This document shows, one piece after another, positions 1 through 7,624 of a stretch of 12,795 nt of DNA. A model generated the notes under the pieces. It had not been told where the DNA came from and did not search any database. It saw nothing but the letters and a program-made list of their open reading frames with translations. This DNA comes from an uncultured Lentisphaeria bacterium (GTDB lineage: Bacteria; Verrucomicrobiota; Lentisphaeria; JABSQK01; CAJWLW01), in NCBI GenBank assembly GCA_913042885.1, contig CAJWLW010000111.1, positions 1-12,795 of the forward strand, read 5' to 3'. The translations under genes and the position numbers were made by a program. Positions within the stretch are counted from its first letter, which is position 1; each line of letters starts with the position of its first letter.

Positions 1-1341
1 GCGAAGGGCAACTATTTCAACACGATCAATCCTGCTACAGAGAAACGCCTGTCATCGGTGGCCGAGGCGGAAAAGACGGACGTCAATCGCGCTGTCAAAG
101 CGGCTCGCACAGCGTACGACAAGTACTGGTCGAAACTGACGGCAACCGAGCGCGGCAAGTACATCTTCCGCATCGCACGCGTGCTGCAGGAGCGGGCCCG
201 CGAATTTGCGGTGATCGAGTCGCTCGACGGCGGCAAGCCGATTCGGGAATCACGCGACATCGATGTGCCGTTGGCCGCGGCACATTTCTTTTACTACGCG
301 GGGTGGGCGGACAAGCTCAAATATGCGTTCCCCGGTCGCACAGCTGAACCCGTGGGCGTCGCCGGCCAGGTGATCCCCTGGAACTTTCCACTGCTGATGG
401 CGGCCTGGAAAATCGCCCCGGCTCTGGCCGCCGGCAATACGGTAGTTTTGAAACCCGCCGAGACGACGCCGCTGACTGCGCTGAAGCTGGCTGAACTGCT
501 GCGCGACATCGATCTGCCGCCAGGCGTGGTCAACATCGTGACCGGCGCGGGCAATACCGGCGCGGCCCTGGTCAATCACCCGGGCATCGACAAGATTGCG
601 TTCACCGGCTCGACGGCAGTCGGCAAGATCATCCAGAAAGCGGTCGCGGGCACCGACAAAAAATACACCCTCGAACTGGGTGGCAAGGCCGCCAACATTG
701 TCTTCGAGGATGCAGCGATCGACCAGGCTGTCGAGGGCATCGTCAACGGTATTTTCTTTAATCAAGGGCACGTGTGCTGTGCCGGTTCCCGGCTGTTCGT
801 GCAGGAAAGCATCCACGACGAGTTGATCGAGAGGTTGAAAGACCGCATGGAAACGTTGATCGTCGGGGACCCCCTGGATAAGAACACCGACATCGGCGCG
901 ATCAATTCGAAGATGCAGCTCAAGCGAATCAATGCATATCTGAAGCTCGGCACGGCCGAGGGTGCCGAACTGTACCAGTCCGCGTGTGCTGTGCCGAAGA
1001 AGGGCTATTGGTGCCGGCCTACTCTGTTTCTCAACGCCAGCCAGTCGCACCGGATCGTCCAGGAGGAAATCTTTGGGCCGGTGCTGGCCGTGCAAACGTT
1101 TCGCACCGTCGACGAAGCGATCAGCAAAGCGAACAACACGCCCTTCGGATTATCCGCCGGGGTGTGGAGCGACAAAGGCGCCAAGGTCTTCAAGGTCAGC
1201 AATAAAATGCGCGCCGGCGTCGTGTGGGCCAACACCTTTAACAAGTTCGATCCCTCGTCGCCTTTCGGCGGCTACAAGGAAAGCGGCGTCGGCCGTGAGG
1301 GTGGTGTGCACGGACTGTTGCCATATGTGAGGTTGACATGA
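1..1341 (+). CDS. Aldehyde dehydrogenase (NAD(P)+), 5'-truncated by window edge
   Basis: This enzyme oxidises an aldehyde to its carboxylic acid with NAD(P)+. The frame is open from base 1, where it already reads an ALDH N-terminal motif (FNTINPATEK), so the true start lies upstream; 446 residues are visible. Numbered from base 1, the fold signatures are PWNFP with the oxyanion Asn at residue 128, LKPAE with the cofactor-binding Lys at 151, LELGGK with the general-base Glu at 225 (codon 673-675), and NQGHVC with the catalytic Cys at 259 (codon 775-777). The C-terminus has the usual PFGGYKESGVGREGG segment. All catalytic residues are present, so it should be active. Its TGA stop overlaps the ATG of the next gene (ATGA, 1338-1341), which implies translational coupling. 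In family terms it resembles the catalytic half of ALDH16. Substrate is unknown. From general knowledge, such paired ALDHs often follow a deoC aldolase gene, which would lie outside this window. Confidence 0.95.
   Translation, partial: AKGNYFNTINPATEKRLSSVAEAEKTDVNRAVKAARTAYDKYWSKLTATERGKYIFRIARVLQERAREFAVIESLDGGKPIRESRDIDVPLAAAHFFYYAGWADKLKYAFPGRTAEPVGVAGQVIPWNFPLLMAAWKIAPALAAGNTVVLKPAETTPLTALKLAELLRDIDLPPGVVNIVTGAGNTGAALVNHPGIDKIAFTGSTAVGKIIQKAVAGTDKKYTLELGGKAANIVFEDAAIDQAVEGIVNGIFFNQGHVCCAGSRLFVQESIHDELIERLKDRMETLIVGDPLDKNTDIGAINSKMQLKRINAYLKLGTAEGAELYQSACAVPKKGYWCRPTLFLNASQSHRIVQEEIFGPVLAVQTFRTVDEAISKANNTPFGLSAGVWSDKGAKVFKVSNKMRAGVVWANTFNKFDPSSPFGGYKESGVGREGGVHGLLPYVRLT
1329..1340 (+). 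promoter_or_regulatory. Ribosome binding site and coupled start of the second ALDH
   Basis: GAGG at 1329-1332 lies five bases before ATG 1338-1340, inside the last codons of the upstream ALDH. The ATG overlaps that gene's TGA, giving an ATGA junction. This fixes the start and suggests that the two proteins are made in linked amounts. Confidence 0.7.
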
Positions 1342-2195
1342 AAAAGGCAGTCGAACGCATACCGGTGCAGAAGACGTATAAGCTATATATCGGCGGCGCA
1401 TTTCCGCGCACGGAATCGGGCCGGTTTTACAGGGTCGAAGACGGCCGGGGCAAGCTGCTGGCAAACATGTGCCAGGCGTCGCGCAAAGATCTTCGCAACG
1501 CGGTGGTCGCGGCGCGAAAAGCCTTTTCGGATTGGGCCGGGCGATCGGCCTACAACCGCGGGCAGATCCTGTATCGCGTCGCCGAGATTCTCGAGACCCG
1601 CCGCGACCAGTTCATCTCCGAACTGAAGTCTCAAGGGCTGCCGATCGGGGTGGCCCGCGGTGAGGTCGATCAGAGCATTGAGCAGTTGGTCTACTATGCC
1701 GGCTGGGCAGACAAGTATCAGCAAGTATTCAGCACCGTGAACCCCGTGAGTTCGTCGCATTTCAATTTCTCGATTCTCGAACCGACGGGGGTGGTCGGCA
1801 TTTTGGCACCGGCAACGCCGTCGTTGCTCGGGATTGTTGCGACCATGGCACCGGTGGTGTGCGGTGGCAACAGCTGCGTCGTGCTGGCATCAGAGACAAA
1901 GCCGCTGTGCAGCATCACCCTGGCCGAGGTGCTCGAGACCTCGGACTTTCCCGCGGGTGTCGTCAATATCCTTACGGGGACCCGCAGTGAACTTCTCGAG
2001 CAGTTTGCCACGCACATGGACATCAACGCCATCGTTTACTGCGGCGACGACGCGGCTGAGCTTCGCGTTGTCCAGGAAGGCGCAAGCCTCAATGTCAAAC
2101 GTGTTGTGCACTGCACTGACACGGTGGCCGCCGACCCGTATCGGATTCTCGAAGCTCAGGAAGTGAAGACAACCTGGCACCCGATCGGGGCGTGA
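1338..2195 (+). CDS. Non-catalytic ALDH-fold partner protein (ALDH16 C-terminal-domain-like)
   Basis: This 285-residue protein aligns with the N-terminal, cofactor-binding part of aldehyde dehydrogenases and then stops; a full ALDH has about 480 residues. The ALDH landmarks are present but eroded. PWNFP is replaced by PATPS (Asn to Thr, about residue 160). The LKPAE lysine is lost (LASET). The LELGG glutamate position reads LNVKRVV. The catalytic-Cys domain is absent altogether. No frameshift is evident: the end is a clean TGA and the frame is intact, so this looks like a maintained pseudoenzyme rather than debris. The start is set by the ATGA overlap with the upstream ALDH and by GAGG at 1329-1332, five bases before the ATG. 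Bacterial ALDH16 proteins carry a second, catalytically dead ALDH domain after the active one; here the two parts are separate genes. It probably forms a structural or oligomerising partner (inference). Confidence 0.85.
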   Translation: MKKAVERIPVQKTYKLYIGGAFPRTESGRFYRVEDGRGKLLANMCQASRKDLRNAVVAARKAFSDWAGRSAYNRGQILYRVAEILETRRDQFISELKSQGLPIGVARGEVDQSIEQLVYYAGWADKYQQVFSTVNPVSSSHFNFSILEPTGVVGILAPATPSLLGIVATMAPVVCGGNSCVVLASETKPLCSITLAEVLETSDFPAGVVNILTGTRSELLEQFATHMDINAIVYCGDDAAELRVVQEGASLNVKRVVHCTDTVAADPYRILEAQEVKTTWHPIGA

Positions 2196-2237
2196 AGTAA
2201 TTGCCGCCCCCTGTTCAGCGTCTTCGGGCCCGGCTCT

Positions 2238-3695
<1,458 letters not shown>

Positions 3696-3740
3696 GAAAA
3701 ACAGGAAGGTTGGAAGATTGAATGAATGAGAACGAAAACT

Positions 3741-4625
3741 TCATGACTGCCACGGCGGATTTTCCGGCAGTGCCTCGTCGAATGCTGCCAGCAGTTGTGA
3801 CTGGTATTCTCCGGCGAACGTACCGTTGAAGAAACGTTCCAGGCCCTCGGCATTGAGCCGGTCCCAAGAGTCCTCTTCGCGGCCTGGCACGATCGGGAAG
3901 AACATCGCGTCATTGCCTTTCGCCGCTTTGTAGTCGCCGGGTGCATCACCGATCATCAGAATCCTTTCGGCATCGTAACGGTCGCTGGCAGCATATTTCA
4001 GGTGCTCGGTCTTGGTGCCGTGTTCCTGGCCGGCAATCATCTTGATCAGATGGTCGATCTTGTTCTCCTCCCATTCGCGCACCAGGGCTTCGAGCGGCGT
4101 CTGCGAAACGACAATGGCATCGGCTTTCTCCTGCACTGCGGCGAGGAAATCGGCAACCCCGGGAAACGGCGGCAAGCCGTGAACCATATCGGTGACGCGG
4201 GCGTTGTTGTCGGTCGACCAGGCGTAAATCATCTCGAGCTCAGCATCGCCCGTAGCGTCGACTTTCGCTTTCAGCGCAGGATTGCCGAGCTTCGATTCCT
4301 CTTCGATCCAGGCGCGCAGTTGCGGCAATTGCGGGATGTCGGCGTTGCGCGCCTTCACCTCACGACGATGGCGCAACAGATCAAGCGAGCAGATGACGGC
4401 GAGAAAGCGATTGCAGCCACGGGTCGTGGAATAGAGGTTGACGAATTCCCAGACCTCGCGGGCGTACTTGCTGACCACCTGCAGACCGTAGTACTTGATG
4501 AAGTTCGGGCAGAAGCATTCCTTCTGTTTGATCTCCATCGAATCGAAGACGCAGCCGTCACTATCGATGCCAATGAAAAAGTCGGTGTCTTTGGAAACAC
4601 CCCTGAGTTCTGCAATCGGGTCCAT
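3741..4625 (-). CDS. HAD-superfamily hydrolase (probable phosphatase)
   Basis: This is a 294-residue haloacid dehalogenase-fold protein, most likely a Mg2+-dependent phosphomonoesterase acting on a small phosphorylated metabolite. Motif I is DSDGCVFDSM, with nucleophile D21 and acid/base D23. Motif II is VVSQTP with S174, motif III is K205 in GTKTEHLK, and motif IV is GDAPGDYKAA with D227 and D231. Residues 31-160 between motifs I and II would form a large helical cap (C1 type), as in phosphoglycolate phosphatase or beta-phosphoglucomutase relatives. The frame is open further upstream, but the extra 50 residues are arginine-rich and overlap the preceding SDR gene. ATG 4623-4625 is therefore the start, 62 bp after that gene. 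An AG-rich tract (AAGGGGGG on the minus strand) lies upstream at somewhat long spacing. The neighbours suggest a sugar- or sugar-acid-phosphate substrate, but the specific substrate cannot be read from the sequence. Confidence 0.85.
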   Translation of the reverse strand: MDPIAELRGVSKDTDFFIGIDSDGCVFDSMEIKQKECFCPNFIKYYGLQVVSKYAREVWEFVNLYSTTRGCNRFLAVICSLDLLRHRREVKARNADIPQLPQLRAWIEEESKLGNPALKAKVDATGDAELEMIYAWSTDNNARVTDMVHGLPPFPGVADFLAAVQEKADAIVVSQTPLEALVREWEENKIDHLIKMIAGQEHGTKTEHLKYAASDRYDAERILMIGDAPGDYKAAKGNDAMFFPIVPGREEDSWDRLNAEGLERFFNGTFAGEYQSQLLAAFDEALPENPPWQS

Positions 4626-4687
4626 TGTCAAGGTTGGCGCCCCCCTTCGACGCCAGCGTAGGTGTGGGGTTTCAGGTATCAGCGGTT

Positions 4688-5539
4688 TCAGACACCGCCG
4701 AAGGCGTTGAAGCCGCCATCGACAGCGATAACGGTGCCGGTGACGAAACTCGCGGCCTCGTCGGAGACCAGCCATAGCAGGCAGCCGATCAACTCGTCCG
4801 CCCGCCCCATACGCCTCATCGGTGTCTGCGCGACGATCGTGTTACCGCGCGGCGAATAGGTGCCGTCCGGGTTGGTCAGCAAAGCCTCGTTCTGCCGGGT
4901 CAGGAAAAAACCGGGGGCGATAGCGTTGACGCGTATGTTCATCTCCGCCAGGTGGACGGCCAGCCATTCCGTAAAATTGTTCACCGCTCCTTTGGCTGCG
5001 CTGTAGGCGCCGACCTTGGTGAGCGGGGTGAAAGCGCTCATCGACGAAATGTTGATGACGCAACCGCGCTGGCGCTCGGCCATGCTGCGGGTAAACACCT
5101 GGGTCGCTGCGACGGTGCCCTTGAAATTGACGTCGAATACGAAGTCGATACCCTCAGGCTCGAGTTCGTAAAATGTGCGGACGCCGTCCGCCGGCTGCAG
5201 ATGTTCGGGTTGCATCACTTCGACACTTGCGGTTCCGGACGGTGCGTTGCCTCCGGCACCGTTGATGAGGATATCACAGGGCCCGTATTCCGCCTCGATC
5301 GCCGCATTGGCACTCACGATGCTGTCACGATCGGTGACGTCGCAGGCATAGGGTCTGGCGCTGCCACCCGCAGCAATGATTCTGTCAGCAACGGTCACGG
5401 CGTTTTCGAGTTTCCTGCTGAGCACCGCGACATTGGCGTCGCACTCGGCGAGGGCCTCCGCCATGGCACCGCAAAGAACACCGCCACCGCCGGTAACCAC
5501 GGCAGTTTTGCCGGAAAGATCTATCTTGAATGGAAGCAC
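4688..5539 (-). CDS. SDR oxidoreductase, D-mannonate oxidoreductase / fructuronate reductase-like
   Basis: This is a classical short-chain dehydrogenase of 283 residues. The cofactor loop is TGGGGVLCG at 16-24, a glycine-rich variant of TGxxxGIG. CDV is at 66-68 and NGAGG at 93-97. The catalytic Ser is within ISS at 164-166, with Y179 and K183 in YSAAK. The C-terminal FVTGTVIAVDGGFNAF is the usual SDR end. The TGGGGVL loop and the long insert between NGAGG and the catalytic Ser (about 100-135) resemble the SDR-type D-mannonate oxidoreductases (Bacillus UxuB/YjmF group). Those interconvert D-fructuronate and D-mannonate in hexuronate catabolism. A gluconate 5-dehydrogenase or another sugar-acid reductase is the alternative. 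The start is GTG, supported by AGAGGT on the minus strand five bases upstream. It is the first gene of the SDR-HAD-gnd group; no uxuA or uxaC is visible. Confidence 0.85.
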   Translation of the reverse strand: MLPFKIDLSGKTAVVTGGGGVLCGAMAEALAECDANVAVLSRKLENAVTVADRIIAAGGSARPYACDVTDRDSIVSANAAIEAEYGPCDILINGAGGNAPSGTASVEVMQPEHLQPADGVRTFYELEPEGIDFVFDVNFKGTVAATQVFTRSMAERQRGCVINISSMSAFTPLTKVGAYSAAKGAVNNFTEWLAVHLAEMNIRVNAIAPGFFLTRQNEALLTNPDGTYSPRGNTIVAQTPMRRMGRADELIGCLLWLVSDEAASFVTGTVIAVDGGFNAFGGV

Positions 5540-5550
5540 AAGGCACCTCT
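5537..5550 (-). promoter_or_regulatory. Ribosome binding site deciding the GTG start of the SDR gene
   Basis: On the minus strand AGAGGT (plus 5545-5550) is followed by a five-base spacer and GTG (plus 5537-5539). This is the only well-spaced Shine-Dalgarno near the expected SDR N-terminus, so the non-ATG start is preferred. Confidence 0.65.
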
Positions 5551-5566
5551 TCTTTCAACTGCAGGA

Positions 5567-5636
5567 TTGATATGATAGCCGGGTTTCCGGGACTTGCGAG
5601 AGCGGAACGGGGGCAAATCCAGGCAATTTGATATGA
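5567..5636. repeat. Pair of 9-bp direct repeats (TTGATATGA) upstream of the SDR operon
   Basis: TTGATATGA occurs at 5567-5575 and again at 5628-5636, 61 bp apart, in the upstream region of the minus-strand SDR operon. The first copy overlaps a minus-strand TATCAT that could serve as a -10 box, but no convincing -35 lies in front of it. The pair could be regulator sites or chance; two short copies prove little. Confidence 0.3.
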
Positions 5637-5782
5637 CACAGGTTTCTAACAATCCCTGCGCAGCAGCGAGTGCGACAGAAGGCGTGCCGGCGACGCAATC
5701 ACGGCAGTCGCTCGTCAATTTTTTCAAATTGGAGGAATCGACCGTGGAACCGATGGCGAAGGAAGACACATCGGCGGGGTAA
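5633..5782 (+). CDS. Small hypothetical ORF (49 aa), doubtful
   Basis: An ATG frame of 49 residues lies between the SDR gene and the tRNA, divergent from both. The product begins MTQVSNNPC and ends MAKEDTSAG. It is hydrophilic, with no signal peptide, membrane segment or recognisable motif. Only a poor AGG lies about 10 bases before the ATG, and the third-position GC bias is modest. A TTG start at 5594 would add 13 residues with no better support. I do not recognise the protein. It may be a real small gene or an incidental frame in the upstream region of the SDR operon. Confidence 0.25.
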   Translation: MTQVSNNPCAAASATEGVPATQSRQSLVNFFKLEESTVEPMAKEDTSAG

Positions 5783-5816
5783 CCGACGGAGAGACAGGCA
5801 AAAAGCAGCGAGAATC

Positions 5817-5893
<77 letters not shown>

Positions 5894-6307
5894 GGATAAT
5901 CCGTAGCAAAGGCTTACGGTAGTTGCATTTTCTCCGGAATGCAAAATCCCGGCCTATAACTGTGGAACAGTCGCTCGGCCATTTGATTTGAGTTGTACAG
6001 CACAAATGCGAGCGACGCTGCCATGGAAATATATAATGCCGTGCATGATCTGCGATCTGTATTGACATCACCATGGCGCTCACCAAGCTCACAGCCCATG
6101 CAGCGAAGGCTGTACGTGTGTCGCGGACTGGGTGAAACGCAGTGCGACAAGGGATTTAGGCTTGGCAGGCCGACGTGTGTTCACGCGACCGGGAGCACCG
6201 CACAAACAGCCAAGGACGGCGGTCCTGCCCATTGAATATCCGAGCTTCCCGTATAGATTGGCACGCTGCAATCACGACCGGATTCAACCTCAAATTCTGC
6301 AGCCACG
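5894..6307. other. 414-bp gene-poor region between tRNA-Val and the polyol operon
   Basis: No frame here has convincing coding character. The region must hold the tRNA promoter (minus strand) and the start of the four-gene plus-strand operon. It contains a 7-bp dyad TTGCATT/AATGCAA (5923-5929 with 5938-5944) just upstream of the tRNA and a long imperfect inverted repeat at 5970-6016. It also has a perfect TATAAT at 6032-6037 and a TTGACA at 6062-6067, which are in the wrong order to make one promoter. GATCTG is directly repeated at 6047-6052 and 6054-6059. There is a small AGGAC/GTCCT hairpin near 6213-6226. No complete sigma-70 promoter could be assembled by eye for either direction. Confidence 0.5.
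5970..6016. repeat. Imperfect inverted repeat, 14 bp arms
   Basis: The left arm is GTCGCTCG plus CATTTG (5970-5977, 5980-5985), separated by a two-base bulge. The right arm is CAAATG plus CGAGCGAC (6003-6008, 6009-6016), and the loop is 17 bases. All 14 pairs are Watson-Crick. No T run follows on either strand, so it is unlikely to be a standard intrinsic terminator. The perfect TATAAT at 6032-6037 lies 15 bp to its right. It could be an operator, a leader-RNA or attenuator structure, or a small mobile palindromic repeat. Confidence 0.6.
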
Positions 6308-7576
6308 ATGACCGATCCGCTTTCTATCGCATTCGCCCGACTGCCGGGAATCGACGCCCTGCGCAACCGCGCCGCAGCCATCGACGTTGCCGCGGCACGG
6401 GTCCCGGTAAACTCACATATCCATCTGCCGCCGAATTTCTCCGCCTTCGACAGCGTCGCACAGGCAACGGATCTGGCAGCCGCCCAGGCCGTCGGCGTGC
6501 TCGGCGTCAGCAACTACTACGACTACAGCGTCTACGGTCCGTTCACGGAACAGGTTGCAGCTCAAAGAATTTTTCCGATGTACGGTCTCGAGATCATCGT
6601 GATGATCGACGACCTTCGCGATAGCGGCATCAAGGTCAACGATCCCGGCAACCCCGGCAAGACCTATGTATGCGGCAAGGGCATCACGAAGTTCGTCGAC
6701 ATGTCTGACCGCGCCTCGGCACTGCTGCAACAAATCCGCGACGCCGATCGCGGCCGCATGGCAGTGATGATCGAAAAGCTCGGGGCCGTCTGCAGTGACC
6801 GTGGCTTCGACACGGGGCTCAACGAGCAGGGTGTCGTTGACATGATCGTCAACCGTCACGGTTCGCTGCGGGAGACCGTTTATATTCAGGAGCGTCACAT
6901 CGCCCAGGCCTTTCAGGAGGCAGTGTTCGACCAGGCCGATTCAGGAGAGCGTCCGGCAATTGTCGCGGCGATCCTCGGCCAGGACGCCAAGGACGCAAAT
7001 GACCATGTCGGCATTCAGGGTGAAATTCGGTCGCACCTGATGAAGGCCGGCAAACCAGCTTTCGCCGAGGAGACCTTTATCACCCTGCCCGAAGCAACGG
7101 AACTGATCCTCGAACTGGGCGGTATCCCGAGCTATCCAACGCTGGCCGACGGAATATCACCGATCTGTGCATTCGAAGATCCGCCCGACAAACTGCTGGA
7201 GCACCTGCGCAACTACGATTTCCACGCCGTCGAATACATTCCGATCCGCAACAGCGCACCTGTGCTTACCGAGTATGTCACCGCGATGCGCACGGCGGGT
7301 CTCATCGTCACTGCGGGTACCGAGCACAACACGCTGGACCTGATCGGCATCGAGCCAACCTGCGTCGGCGGCACGCCGATACCGGAGGCAGTCAAAGCGA
7401 TATTCTGGGAGGGCGCCTGTGTCGTCGCGGCACATCAATATCTCGGGTACATCGGCGAACCCGGATTTGTCGACAGCAACGGCGTGCCGAATCCCAGCTA
7501 CGCAACCGCCGATGAACGCATCGACGCCTTCGCCCGACTCGGCGCTGCCGTGATCGAGGCCTACCGCAACCCATGA
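6308..7576 (+). CDS. PHP-domain metal-dependent protein of unknown substrate
   Basis: This 422-residue protein carries motifs of the PHP superfamily, a metal-dependent phosphoesterase/hydrolase fold also seen in histidinol phosphatase and DNA polymerase III alpha. The N-terminal metal motif is NSHIHLPPNF with H37 and H39. An Asn-Tyr-Tyr stretch sits in GVLGVSNYYDY. YGLEIIV has E95, the usual motif II Glu. Near the C-terminus TAGTEHNT (T338-E339-H340-N341) sits where PHP proteins have a G-S-D-x-H-type motif. There is no signal peptide or membrane segment, so it is cytosolic. It is the first gene of the plus-strand operon, 48 bp before the aldolase fusion, so a sugar-phosphate-related substrate is likely (inference). 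The exact reaction, whether phosphatase, lactonase-like or isomerase, cannot be told. ATG 6308 is the best start despite the lack of a clear Shine-Dalgarno. TIM-barrel amidohydrolase is the alternative fold. Confidence 0.75.
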   Translation: MTDPLSIAFARLPGIDALRNRAAAIDVAAARVPVNSHIHLPPNFSAFDSVAQATDLAAAQAVGVLGVSNYYDYSVYGPFTEQVAAQRIFPMYGLEIIVMIDDLRDSGIKVNDPGNPGKTYVCGKGITKFVDMSDRASALLQQIRDADRGRMAVMIEKLGAVCSDRGFDTGLNEQGVVDMIVNRHGSLRETVYIQERHIAQAFQEAVFDQADSGERPAIVAAILGQDAKDANDHVGIQGEIRSHLMKAGKPAFAEETFITLPEATELILELGGIPSYPTLADGISPICAFEDPPDKLLEHLRNYDFHAVEYIPIRNSAPVLTEYVTAMRTAGLIVTAGTEHNTLDLIGIEPTCVGGTPIPEAVKAIFWEGACVVAAHQYLGYIGEPGFVDSNGVPNPSYATADERIDAFARLGAAVIEAYRNP

Positions 7577-7624
7577 ATTCAACAATTTAAGTTCCGTCAA
7601 CTCACTCCACCCACTCATTCTCGA

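Noticed and set aside
250..1095. Long minus-strand frame (281 residues) opposite the ALDH
   Set aside because: It is a GC-rich antisense shadow without recognisable domains; the plus strand carries every ALDH motif.
2196..2237. Bidirectional terminator between the convergent ALDH and gnd genes
   Set aside because: Only the loop-free palindrome CGGGCCCG (2225-2232) is present; there is no stem-loop with a T run on either strand.
4626..4775. N-terminal extension of the HAD protein by 50 residues
   Set aside because: The extension is arginine-rich, overlaps the end of the SDR gene, and precedes a normal HAD N-terminus at ATG 4623-4625.
6032..6067. TATAAT (6032-6037) and TTGACA (6062-6067) as a sigma-70 promoter
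   Set aside because: The -10-like box lies before the -35-like box, and neither has a suitable partner at 16-18 bp spacing on the plus strand.
6259..6273. TGGCAC near the polyol operon as a sigma-54 promoter
   Set aside because: The -24 half is good, but the -12 position reads AATC instead of TTGC, so the invariant GC is missing.
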